Shown here: in pieces, positions 17,155-28,900 of the stretch
How positions within the stretch are numbered: the stretch's first letter is position 1
Layout: every line of letters starts with the position of its first letter
Assembly (NCBI RefSeq): GCF_000685315.1
Contig: NZ_ARYM01000021.1
Span: forward strand, 1-62,368
Origin: Hyphomonas polymorpha PS728
GTDB taxonomy: Bacteria; Pseudomonadota; Alphaproteobacteria; Caulobacterales; Hyphomonadaceae
Direction of reading: 5' to 3'
DNA: 62,368 nt
Translations under genes and position numbers: made by a program
Notes under the pieces: generated by a model
Databases searched by the model: none
What the model was told of the DNA's origin: nothing
What the model saw: the letters and a program-made list of their open reading frames with translations, nothing else

Positions 17155-19340
17155 ACGCCTGCCTCCGCAACAGGTGCAAGGCCCATCTGTTTTGCGTAAA
17201 GCTGGGCGTAACGTCCGCCTCGCGCCAGTAGAGTCTCGTGATTGCCGATCTCGGTAATCCGGCCACGCTCCAGCGTGATGATCCGGTCTGCGGATCTCAC
17301 GGCCGAGAGCCGGTGGGCAATGATGATCAGTGTCCGGCCCGACGCGATAGCCTTGAGGTTGGCCTGAATGATCTCTTCGCTTTCCGCGTCAAGCGCGGAG
17401 GTTGCTTCATCAAGAATCACTACACTGGGATCAATGGCTAGCGCGCGGGCAATCGCAATGCGCTGACGCTGACCCCCAGAGAGATTGCCGCCCCGCTCAT
17501 CAAGCCGGGTGTCATAGGCCTCCGGTAACTCCAGAATAAAATCATGCGCGCCGGCAAGGCGGGCGGCCTTGATCACCCGGGTCATGCTCATAGCCGGATC
17601 AGCGAGCGCGATATTTTCCCGAACGGTTCGATTAAAGAGGATATTCTCTTGAAGAACGACCCCGATCTGGCGCCGGAGCCAGGCCGGGTCGGCGAGCGCC
17701 AAGTCTACACCGTCCATCAGTACACGGCCCCGTTCAGGAGTATGCAGGCGTTGAATGAGTTTTGTCAGCGTGGATTTTCCCGAACCGGAAGGCCCGACCA
17801 CGCCCAGTACTTCCCCGGGCGCAACTTCGAGGCTGATATCGGCGAGTACCTCTGGTCCATCAGATCGATAACGGAAAGTAACATGCTCAATCTCTATGTG
17901 TCCGGTGAGCGTGGGCAGACTCGCGCGCGACGCGGACAGGGCCGGCTCAGGTGGGGCGTTGAGAATGTCACCGAGGCGATCAACCGCAATGCGGGCTTGT
18001 TGAAAATCCTGGACAAGCTGGGCGAGCCGTAGAATTGGCGCGGCCGCCTGCCCTGCGAGCATATTGAACGCAACGAGTTCGCCGACGGTCAATGTACCCT
18101 CAATTACCAGTTTGGCGCCGAAAAACAGCAAACCGACTGTGCCTAGCTTCTGCGTCAGCTCGATCGCCTGCCGCCCCCAATTGGCAACCATCGCCGCCTG
18201 AAAGCCGGATTTTACATAGGCGGCCAGCTGACCCTCCCAGCGCTGCTGCATCTGAGGCTCAACCGCCATAGCTTTAATGGTTTCGATGCCAGTGACGCTT
18301 TCCACCAGGAACGCCTGGTTCTCGGCACCCCGCGCGAACTTTTCGTCGAGCCGTCGGCGCAACACAGGCGCCGTCAGCGTAAGAACCACCGCATAAATTG
18401 GCAACGTGATCAGTACAATGATGAACAAAGTCGGGCTATAAAGCCACATCACGATGAGGAAAATGATCGCAAAGAAGAGGTCGAGAACAACAGTGAGCGC
18501 TGAGGAGGTAAGAAAATCACGGATTGTATCGAGTTCCCGCACCCGCGCGACAGAGTCGCCTACGCGGCGTGCCTGGAAATAGGCCATAGGAAGCCGAGTC
18601 AGATGCGAGAAGAGCCGCGAGCCCAGTTCAGCGTCCACGCGACTTGTCGTGTGAGTAAAGAGGTAAGTCCGCAGCCCCGCGAGTACCACATCAAACACGC
18701 TGACGACAAGAAAGCCGATGGCCAGAACTTCGAGCGTGGTCAACCCATTATGCACCAGAACCTTGTCAATCACGATCTGGAAGAAGAGCGGCGTCACCAG
18801 CGCCAGAAGCTGAATGAAAAAACTCGCGATAAGGACATCGCGCAGCAGGTGGCGATACTTGACGAGTGAAGGAATGAACCAGGTAATGTCGAACGCACGC
18901 TGCACGCCGGCCATCCGCTCCCGTGTGGTCATCAGGAGAAGTGCCCCCTCAAACCTTGCAGCGAACACCTCTTTCGAAATGGTCTCGGGATGCTCCTCAC
19001 GCGGGTCGAACACAAGGACATCGTCCGATGTCGCTTGTAGCACAAGAAAATAGCCCTCCTTACCGCGCGCGATCGCGGGCAATGGCTGATGCATTAAGCG
19101 TTCCGGAGGAAGTGTCACGAGGCGGGCCCTGACCTCGATGCTCTTTGCCAGGCGAAGCAGATCTGCCTCCTCAAGCTGAGCGCCACCTCTGCCCGCCGCA
19201 TGCCTCAACTGGTCTGCTGAGGCAGGCTTCTGCAAAAGACCGAGCATGAGCACAAAGCAAGCGAGCGCGGTGTCACCGCGCGCCGCTTCCGATTCCGAAG
19301 CCGCCTCGTGCACTCCGAAGTCCCCTGCCGTCATCCCCAC
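17151..19340 (-). CDS. HlyB-family type I secretion ABC ATPase with C39-like domain
   Basis: This 729-residue protein has an N-terminal C39-like domain (about 20-140) whose catalytic Cys position is not preserved (DTALACFVLML lacks the usual DCG context), as in RTX transporters that do not cleave their cargo. A six-segment membrane domain (about 165-440) follows, then an ATPase with GPSGSGKST, LSGGQRQRIAIARAL and VVILDEATSALD. It powers one-step export of the RTX protein. It begins 58 bp after the acyltransferase gene and overlaps the adaptor gene. Confidence 0.94.
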   Translation of the reverse strand: MGMTAGDFGVHEAASESEAARGDTALACFVLMLGLLQKPASADQLRHAAGRGGAQLEEADLLRLAKSIEVRARLVTLPPERLMHQPLPAIARGKEGYFLVLQATSDDVLVFDPREEHPETISKEVFAARFEGALLLMTTRERMAGVQRAFDITWFIPSLVKYRHLLRDVLIASFFIQLLALVTPLFFQIVIDKVLVHNGLTTLEVLAIGFLVVSVFDVVLAGLRTYLFTHTTSRVDAELGSRLFSHLTRLPMAYFQARRVGDSVARVRELDTIRDFLTSSALTVVLDLFFAIIFLIVMWLYSPTLFIIVLITLPIYAVVLTLTAPVLRRRLDEKFARGAENQAFLVESVTGIETIKAMAVEPQMQQRWEGQLAAYVKSGFQAAMVANWGRQAIELTQKLGTVGLLFFGAKLVIEGTLTVGELVAFNMLAGQAAAPILRLAQLVQDFQQARIAVDRLGDILNAPPEPALSASRASLPTLTGHIEIEHVTFRYRSDGPEVLADISLEVAPGEVLGVVGPSGSGKSTLTKLIQRLHTPERGRVLMDGVDLALADPAWLRRQIGVVLQENILFNRTVRENIALADPAMSMTRVIKAARLAGAHDFILELPEAYDTRLDERGGNLSGGQRQRIAIARALAIDPSVVILDEATSALDAESEEIIQANLKAIASGRTLIIIAHRLSAVRSADRIITLERGRITEIGNHETLLARGGRYAQLYAKQMGLAPVAEAGV

Positions 19341-19398
19341 ACCTGTCTATCAGAGTCTCTGAGGCCTGCCGGTTCACCCGTTCCGCCTGTCCGTGCCT

Positions 19399-19914
19399 TC
19401 ACAAATGGTTCGAGATAACTGTCCGCTCCCGCCGGCCTGTCGCAACATCCGTTCGAAACACCGAAAAAGGCGTGGCCTTGAAGGGGCTGTTCGCTAGGTC
19501 CAGCAGCATCGCTTCGGCAAGTTTGTTTTCTGCATTGGCGTAGGGAGCGACCATTTCGATTACACAGATCTCGTCACCCGATTGCCATTCTGAGGGGGCG
19601 ATCATTTCTCCGCGCTCCACCTTCTGCAAAGCCTCGGGCGAGAGGCGCGCCCAGACAGCGACGCCAAGGGGCATTTTTTCCAACGACTCCCGGCTGAGAC
19701 CAAGGTTTTCCAAGGAAGCCATATCGGGCGTCTGCGGCAGCGCGCCAAACCGAAACAGCCGAAATTGCTCGGCGAGGATCGCGGGCATGAAGACTGTTTC
19801 AAGCACGCGAATCTTAAGCTCCCGGTGCAAGGGAGATTGCGTCAGCAGCCAGGCGATCTGGCCGAGCGCATCAGCCATTGTAAATGAAGCAGGTCGTGAT
19901 GTGGGGTCGGGCAA
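19399..19914 (-). CDS. HlyC-like toxin-activating lysine acyltransferase
   Basis: DALGQIAWLLTQSPLHRELK carries the conserved catalytic His of HlyC (SPLHR). PLGVAVWARLS, EWQSGDEICVIEMVAPY and the length (about 170) match the family, which moves an acyl chain from acyl-ACP to internal lysines of RTX toxins in the cytosol. I chose TTG 19914 because AAGAGG lies just upstream and it falls 22 bp after the RTX stop. ATG 19878 is an alternative, and a longer TTG start at 20028 would overlap the toxin gene by 92 bp. The gene lies downstream of the RTX gene, unlike hlyCABD. It implies that the cargo is acylated and probably acts on membranes. Confidence 0.82.
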   Translation of the reverse strand: MPDPTSRPASFTMADALGQIAWLLTQSPLHRELKIRVLETVFMPAILAEQFRLFRFGALPQTPDMASLENLGLSRESLEKMPLGVAVWARLSPEALQKVERGEMIAPSEWQSGDEICVIEMVAPYANAENKLAEAMLLDLANSPFKATPFSVFRTDVATGRRERTVISNHL

Positions 19915-19936
19915 TGGGGCCTCTTGAAATTCTGTC

Positions 19937-22900
19937 TCAGCGGCGTGCTGATACTGCCAGCATGCTATAGCGGTCCCGGCTGCTGTACCAACCCTGTTCC
20001 AGTCCATCAGCAGCTGGTTGAACGTCAAACCGCGACATCGCGTCGACCAATCTCAACACTTGGCTGTTGACCTTTGCCTGCCTTGCAAGTTGAGCATCTG
20101 CCGCGGGCAACGAGACACGCTCTTTATGCTGCTTAAAACCTGACGGATCCCAATCTTCCTTCAAAACAGCGCGGCGCTCCGGATATCGCAGAAGGCCAAG
20201 TTCATTGTTGGCAAGGGGCGCGCGACGGTGGACGATTTTGCCATCGCCTGCCTCCGAAGCGCTCCAGTCGCTTCCTTCACGCTGTTCGCGTCGCGGCAGC
20301 TCAGCGCCTGTCTCATAGACCAGAGCCGCATCAGCGAAGGTTCCCACCGCTCCGTCCGTGGTTGTAAACACGCCTGTGTTGACGATGATGTTTTCTCGGT
20401 CAGCCCAGGATTGCTCCATCGCGTCTGCATTCAGATTGATGCTGAGGACGCCTTGCTGTTCCAGAGTCCGCCATTCGCCCTGATCAACCAGTGCATCACC
20501 GTTGGCGTCCTGCCATACATAGAACTGGCTCCACCGAGCATCGGAGGCATCCAGGACGCCATCAGCATTTGAATCGAACGCGCGCAGACCTTCAAGATCG
20601 CTGCGTGCGCCTGGCGCGTCGTCTACGAAGGTGAGTTCGTGGGCTCCTGAAAAGAGGCCATCGCCATTTCGATCAAGGGCCAGAATGCCGTCGCTCGCTC
20701 CGAACCAGCCCGTACGGTCTTTGACACCATCACCGTTCCAGTCGAACAGAATATTGCGTTTGTCCCAGCGCGTCAGCGTAACCCCATCTCCGTTGAGGTC
20801 GAGGATGATCGGCATCGAAAGATTGACCGTCTGATCACGGAATTCCGCCTGCTCGATAGAAATCAGCGTATCGGTGCCGTCGTCGCCATGAGTGGTCGGC
20901 GCATTGTCGACAATCTGGATTGAGCCGCCAGTGGTGGTGATTGAATAGGTCGAATAATTCCCTGAGAATACTGCGCGGTCCGTTCCATCACCGCCGTCCA
21001 GCGTATCGTTGCCTGCGCCACCGACAAGCCGGTCATTGCCATCTGCGCCGGACAGTTCATTTGCCTGCGCGTTTCCGGTCAGCGTGTTCGCACCGGCATT
21101 TCCGGTGGCGTTGATGGCGCTATTGCCCATGAGGGTGATGTGTTCGACATCGGTCAGAGCGGCAATCGAGAAAGTGATGGAGGATTCGACCGTATCTGTA
21201 CCACCTCCGGATAGCTCCACGATGGCGTCGCCGACATTGTCCACTACATAGACGTCATTACCGGCCCCTCCGATCATTGTGTCGGCGCCGGCCCCGCCAT
21301 CGAGACGATCCGCTCCACCGCCGCCGTCGAGGATATTGTCTCCGCTGTTTCCGATCAGAATGTTGGCGTTGTTGTTGCCCGTTGCATCGATATTGGCGGT
21401 ACCCGTGAGGGTAATATTTTCCACATAGGTGAGGCTCGCGATGGAGAAGGAGATGGAAGACTCCACCCTGTCGGTCCCTCCCCCCGATACCTCTACGACG
21501 GAGTCTCCGATATCGTCGACCACATAGACATCATTTCCCGTACCCCCGATCATCGTGTCGGCACCGGCACCGCCATCAAGGCGGTCGGCTCCGCCACCAC
21601 CCGTCAATGTATTTGCGGCGTTGTTGCCGATGAGAATGTTGGCGCTGTTATTGCCCGTCGCATTAATGGCCGCACCCCCAAGAAGGGTGATGTTCTCAAC
21701 GTTCGCAAGGCTGGCAATTGTGAAAGTAATGGAGGATTCGACGGTATCGTTACCTGCGTTCGACCCCTCGACGACCGTGTCGCCAATATCATCAACCACA
21801 TAGGTATCGTTGCCCGCACCTCCGATTATCGTATCCGCGCCCGCGCCACCGTCCAGACGGTCTGCGCCGTTGCCTCCGGTCAGCGTGTTCGTAGCGCCGT
21901 TTCCGATCAGGATGTTGTCACCGGCATTGCCAGTTGCATCGATGGAGTCGGTCCCCATGAGAGTGATGTTCTCAACATTCGCGAGGCTGGCGATCGAATA
22001 CGTAATCCAGGCTTCGATGGTGTCGTTACCTTCACCAGACGATTCGTTGACGATGTCGCCTGCGTCGTCGACGACATAAATGTCGTCGCCCGCGCCGCCG
22101 CTCATCGTGTCTGCTCCGGCCCCACCGTCCAGGCGATTGGCCCCGGCGTTGCCGACGAGGGTGTTCGCACCCGAATTCCCAGTCGCAGTCAGGTCCGCTG
22201 ACCCGAGCAGAATGATAATCTCAAGATTGGGGTCAGCCGCGAGCGAATAGGAGATCGTCGCTTCGACCGTATCAATCCCTTCACCAGAAGCTTCAACAAT
22301 GACGTCTCCGGCGCTGTCGACCACATAGCTATCGTCTCCGAGGCCGCCTATCATAGTGTCGGCTCCAGCGCCGCCATCGAGACGGTTTGAGCCGGCGTTA
22401 CCAACAAGAACGTTGTCCAACTCATTGCCCGTCGCGCTCAGAGATCTTGAGCCAAGCAGCGTTATATTCTCGACATTGGCGACACCTGCGATGGACACGT
22501 TGACGGTCGCACTCTCGACCCCGTCGACGCCTTGGTCTTCTTCTTCAATGATCACGTCATTGAGGGAGTCGACGACATAGGTATCGTCACCTTCACCTCC
22601 GATCATGGTATCGTCGCCCGCACCGCCATCGAGGCGGTCGTTACCGCCGTGGCCTTCAAGGACATCGTCGCCAGCCTGACCGTCGATTAGGTTCGCACTC
22701 TCATCGCCGATCAGCGTGTCATTGCGCTGTCCGCCTATGACGTTTTCAATAGAGGTCAGGCTTTCGCTGACTTCGATCGTCTCTGCCGTACCGGCGCCCA
22801 GGTCCACCGTCCACCGGGCAAAGGAGTCTGAGAAATCGACCGTGTCATTGCCGGCGCCGCCATCATAAGTATCGATGCCCGCGCCGCCGATCAGAACGTC

Positions 22901-25900
22901 ATCGCCGTCGCCGCCCAGCAGGGTGTCATCGCCGTCATCGCCATAAAGTGTATCATTGCCAGTCCCGCCTTGCAGAACATCGTCACCTGCCTCGCCATAG
23001 ATCGTATCGTCGCCATCTCCTCCGTTGACTGTATTGTCCGCGTCATCGCCATAGAGCACGTCGGCGCCGGATGTCGCGCCCTGGCTCATATAGGCCAGAT
23101 GAAGATCTTCACGGTTCCAGACAGGCCCGCCATCGAATTCAAGCAACTCAATTCCGTCACCATTCAATCCCTGGCGGAAGGAGACAGAGCCGCCGCCGAC
23201 AATCGCAAGGGTCCAGAGGGTGCGGTCGGTTGCCGAACGCACAATTGTGATATCAGCTGGCGCGATACCAGGACCAAGGCGCAACGTGTCAATATCGGAA
23301 GACGCCCCCTGATCGATGATTGTGTCGGCCCCATCGCCGATGGCGTAGTAGTAGATGTCACTGCCACCCCCGCCGCGAAGCAGGTCGTTGCCTGCGCCGC
23401 CGGCGATGTACTCACCAAAACTGCCGCCTACAATTTCATCGTCACCTGTAGACGTCTGCGCTGTTATCACGCCCTGATTAAGGTCTGCTCGGGTCCAGCT
23501 CCCACCGCCGTTAAACTCAACTCGCTCGATACCGCGGCGCGCCTGTCCCTGGTCTTCCAATCGAATTGATCCGCCCTGCGCCAGAGTCAGAAGCAGATCG
23601 CCATCGCTCCAGGTGGCCGTAATGTCTGAAGCGCTGATCCCAGCGCTCAAGCGCAGAATATCGAGGTCGCCATCGCCACCGATGTCGGCGATTATGTCGT
23701 GCCCGTCACCCACAGCATACTCATAGATGTCAGCGCCTTCCCCTCCTTCGAGGCGGTCATTACCCGCGCCACCGCTGAGTGAATCTGCCCCGACCGTCCC
23801 GACAATGAAATCATCGCCAGACGTCGTTTGCGAACTCAACAGTGTCGGGACGATATCAGTCCGCCCCCAAACGGGTCCGCCCGAGAAAGCAATTTCCTCA
23901 ACGCCGTGGCCATCATACTGACCGTCTAGATAAATCTGATCCTCTGTCCCCTTTATGATCAGAATGGCGTCATTGGTGTCAGAAGGAGAAACCAGGACAA
24001 GAATATCCTCCGGCGCGATGCCTGCGCCCAGGACAAGACGATCAATATCGCCCGAAGGGCCGCTGTCGTGGATCCGGATTTGTCCTTCACCGCGATTGAA
24101 TCTGTAAGTGTCGGAACCTGCCCCGCCATCCAGCAGGTCGTCACCCCCGCGACCCCAAAGTTCATCCGTGCCGGTCGTGCCGAATAAGACATCCCGGGTG
24201 GAGAATCCGTAGATACGCTCCCCACCCGCTACAGTTCTCTGAGCCAGGGCATAAAGTTGGTCAGGATACAAACGAGTACCGTCATCAAGCTCGACTGCAA
24301 TCGTATCCCAGGCCGCAAATGTGCTTCCACCAATATCGTCAATCAGAATGGAATCGGGAGAACCATCAAACTCGATAAGCAATCTCGAACTTGGCAGAAT
24401 TGTCGCCTTCAGTTCCTCGAGGGCATAGCCTTCGATCTTCACAAGGGCAAACGCGTTTATGTGCGATATCAGACTATAGTGGTCTCGACCATCACCTCGT
24501 TTGAATACGATGGTATGGGCACTGCCGGTATTCATAATTGTGTCGACCCGGTCATCTCCCCCGCCAGGGCGAACCGTCAAATTGTGCTCACTGCCAAGAT
24601 AAATTAAGTCATTACCCGGCGTTGCCACTTGATCCAGATAATTCTGCCAGATCGCTCGCCTATTCCAGACAGTACCGTCTTCAAACACAAACTGTTCGAA
24701 TCCGTAATAGACCCCGTTCTGGTTCGTAAGGCGGATAGAATCGTTTGTCCCCTCAATGTGAACGGTCAAAGTGCCATTTGACAAAACTGACAGCCGCAAG
24801 TCCGAAGGGGCAATACCTTCACCAAATACAACTCGATCCGTGTTACCGTAGTTCGATCCTTCAACATACACATCATGGCCATCACCACGGTTGAATATGT
24901 ATGTATCGGAGCCACTGGAACTGCCGATGACTGCGTCATCTCCTGGTCCCAATTCATAAGTCTGAGCCCCCGTAGCTCCGCTCACAATATCGTCGCCGGG
25001 CAGCCCTACATTGGCATCTGCAAATGCAATAAGTTGAGCCCTTGTCCAAATCGCACCGCCATCGAAATTAACGAAATCTATTCCCTGTGCGGAGGTTGAA
25101 GTTGGATATGAAAGATAGATTTGATCCGCCGTCCCAGCAATTGTCAGAATGAGGGAGTTGCTTCCATCCGGATTATGGCGAACCTTTACATCCGTTGGAT
25201 TTATACCTGCGCCAAATTGCAGAACATCGTTATTTTCCGTGCTGGATCCCGATCCACTATCCGATATCTGTGTGAAACCGTCACCCAGGTTGAAGATATA
25301 GGTATCTGCGCCTGCCAATCCATTTATCCAGTCCCAACCACGGCCACTTGCGAGTATATCCGCTCCGCTGGAACCTAGAATGTAGTCATCACCGGAGGTG
25401 CCCGCCTGAGCAGCCGCCAAAAGCGGAAGGTCGCTACGAGCCCAGACCGTACTGTCGGCGAATTCAATGAATTCAACACCTGAATTCCCCGACCCGAGAT
25501 AATTCGTCAGAATAATAACATCGCCATTCCAACCAATGGAAAGCTCTAGATCATTTGATGAGATCAGGCTGACCCTTGCCCGGACGTCAGTAGGCTGTAT
25601 TCCTACTCCAAAAACCAGTCGATCACCTGTCGACCCTGAATCTGTTATGCGTACGAGACCGTCGCCAGTGTTAAACCGGTAAGTATCACTGCCCCCCGCG
25701 CCATTGAGGACGTCATATCCCTTTCCGCCTGACAGGTCGTCATTGCCGTTACCACCCGAAATTGCGTCATCAGACCCAAATCCAACGACAATATCGTCAC
25801 CTGTTGTCACCGCCTGCGAGAGGTAAGCGCGATCAAGATCCCGACGCGTCCAAATCAGGCCGTCTGAGAAACGCAGCTGTTCAATACCGCTCTGCGGGCC

Positions 25901-28900
25901 GGCCCAGTGCCCGGTCACAATAATCGAGTCCGAACTGCCAATAAAGGTGAGCAAAAGGTCGTTCGGGTTGTTAGTCGATCGCGCCACACGCACATCCGAC
26001 GCGGCGATGCCAGTCCCAAACATGATGACATCGATATCGGAATCGAAGCCCGTATCAATGATGACGTCCGAGCCATCCCCTGCGCTGAATATGTAGGTGT
26101 CCGATCCGCCTCCCCCCCGCAGCGTATCTGCTCCGCCAGCGCCTTCCAGCACGTCATCACCCGCATCGCCGTTGAGTGCATCAGCTCCTGACGTTCCGAG
26201 TACGGTCAAGCCCGTCTCGTTAGCGGCCAACGACAACATATCGGACCGTTCCCAGATCACTCCGTTTGAAAATACAATACGCTCGAGACCACCCGAGCGG
26301 CGCACCGCCTGACCCGAGAGACGTATTTCATCGCCCTCGCCCGGCCCGATCACCAAGGTAAGCGCGTCGGAAGATGAGTCGAATCTGACCGAGACGTCAG
26401 TCGGCAGAATGCCGTTGCCAAACCTCAATTCATCGGTCGTATCCGAACCATCAGAGTCGATGATGCTATCAATGCCATCTCCTCGATTATAGAGGTAGAC
26501 ATCGCTTCCACCGAAATCCCGGATATCGTCGTCACCTTCGCCGCCCCGATGAATATCATTTCCGCCGCGGTCAATGATCAGATCGTTGCCGGACCCTCCA
26601 TCGGAAACACCCGATCCAAAGCCCATCCAGACACGATCATCCCCATCGCCGCCAGACGCATAATCACCATCGCCATTGCCGGTATAAATCGTGTCGTTCC
26701 CCTCGCCTCCCAAGATCCAATCATCCAAATCGCCCCCAAAGATTAGGTCGTCGCCTGCGCCCCCTTCAAAATCATTGCCCTGGTCCCCTCCCCGGAGCCT
26801 GTCTGAAAAGCCTGACCCGACAATGTGCATCGCGACACCGAGGCCGACATCACCTGTAAAAGCCTCGCCATTGACAAGAAGAGTGCCTGATCCAGCTAAG
26901 CGCACGCCGAGGCTGGTGACAGCTGTATCTGCATAAACCTGAACCGGCGTACCAGTCGCTTCGACACGGGTTTTCTGGGTCGGGTCGACCGTGTCCCACC
27001 AGACGAACACATTTGGATCAGCACCCGCCCTGCTGATCCGCCGTTCGCCATCTTGAAACGAGAATACAGCATCTTCAGGTGCGAGCGCATTTTGCTGGTT
27101 GAAAACTGACCACCCACCCAGCCAATCATTAGCATGGCGACGATCAACGCCAAGCTGCGCAGCGCTAAGCAGCGTTGATATCCAAGTTAGCGAAAAGGCT
27201 GTATCTGGTTGATCACTGATCAATGCGTTGATGAATACCTTGTTGTTTCGGTAGCTGTCGAAGCTCGCGCCTACGAGCACAGCGCCCATGAGGGCGCTTG
27301 TGGCGCCGTCCAGGATTTCGGTGGGACTTGTGCGCAAGAAGGGCGCCGTCGCGGCCAGCGCCCGTTTGATATAGGCATCTCCGCCTTCGAAGGTCATACG
27401 GTTGAAGATTTCCAATACGCCATCGGCAAGTACGTCTTCGGGCTCACTCCACGTCCGCACAGGCCCAAGGGCACTCGCGCGGAATTTCAGCTGATCCCCG
27501 ATATAACCTATCTCGACGCCTTCGAGTTCGAGGCCAATGTTCAAAGCCCCGATTGCTCCGATCAGGCCGTTTAGCTGATCCACAACTGCACTTGCCAATT
27601 GACGCGCGACGTCTTTGGAACCGCCATCGCTGGACCGCGCGACACCCACTTCGAACAACTGGTGCTCGCGATTATACTCGATCGCTGCCCAAGCCTCGGG
27701 CGGATCTCCAAACAGGTCGCCTAACAGGCCGCCGATTATCTGGCCGAAGAAACCTCCAAGCAGACTTCCCATAAAATATCCGACCGGACCGAAGACCGAC
27801 CCGGCTGCACTCAGAACCATTTTTGCAATGGTCGTCCCCACTGCGGCGCCAACCTGCGCCCCAATTGCCCCGATATTGGTTTCGGTTTCGACGACCTCAC
27901 TTGCGAGCTTGCTGCCAAAGAACGACCCGACGGCAAAAACCGCGTTACCTGCAATGTTGTTGAGTGCTTCAGGAATTTGTCCAGTGGCGATGCCGCTAAC
28001 GATAGTGCCGATAGCGCTTCCCGCTGTCGTTGCCAGCACTTCACCCGCAAGGCCGTCTACGCCCAGAGTTTCCACCAATTCCGCCGTCAAGAATGCTGAC
28101 AAAGCCCCTGCGGAAGCGTGCACAAAGTTTTCAGCCAACTCCGGAAACGCGTCCCCGAGAGAGTCGGCAACTACAGCCCCGAGGCTTGGAATGTCCGTGT
28201 TACCAAGTACGGATAGTGTTAGTCCGTGCGCAATTGATCCGACATTTTGCCCGATTGTACTGAGAGCGGTGCTCTCAATTATGTTGACCCAAGGGTCATC
28301 CGATCCAATCGCATTCGCCAGGCTGGCGCCGAATACATGTCCGATAGTCTCACCAGGACGCATATCGAATTCAGCGCGCGCGTCTATTTCCTCGAATATC
28401 TCAGGACGCTTGCCGATCTCGGCCAAAAGCTTCATTTCCGCGCGCTGCGCATTCGCTTCTATGTCCGTGAGAGCCGCCGTCTCAGAGTCGAATAACCCCG
28501 CCATCAAATGGCCAAGGCCAAGAACCGCCGGCATGACACCGCCGAAGAGAGCGATCGACAAAAGTCGATACACCTGACTCCATAGCGTACTGATAGGATC
28601 AAGCCCGGTTGGGACAGGTGCCGCAACTAGTTCACGCACCAGCTGCATATCAGCCTGGAACTTAAGTAGCCGGTACTCCGAGTCTGAAATCCATGACCCT
28701 GGCGGGGTTTCGCCGAGAACTACGTGACGCCGCAGATACGCAATACGATAATTCCGGTCATGGTTGTAATAGGCCTGATCCATTGCATCCAAGTTCGAGA
28801 ATGCGGGGAGAGTTCTATTCACTTCTCGCGTTATGCCGGTGCTTGTATCGACGAGTTCAACGATAAAATCCCCGCCGGGATGCGCCAGATAGCGCTGAAA

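Noticed and set aside
20900..26800. Regular repeats in the RTX gene as a CRISPR or satellite array
   Set aside because: They encode Gly-Asp calcium repeats in one long frame and have no spacer structure.
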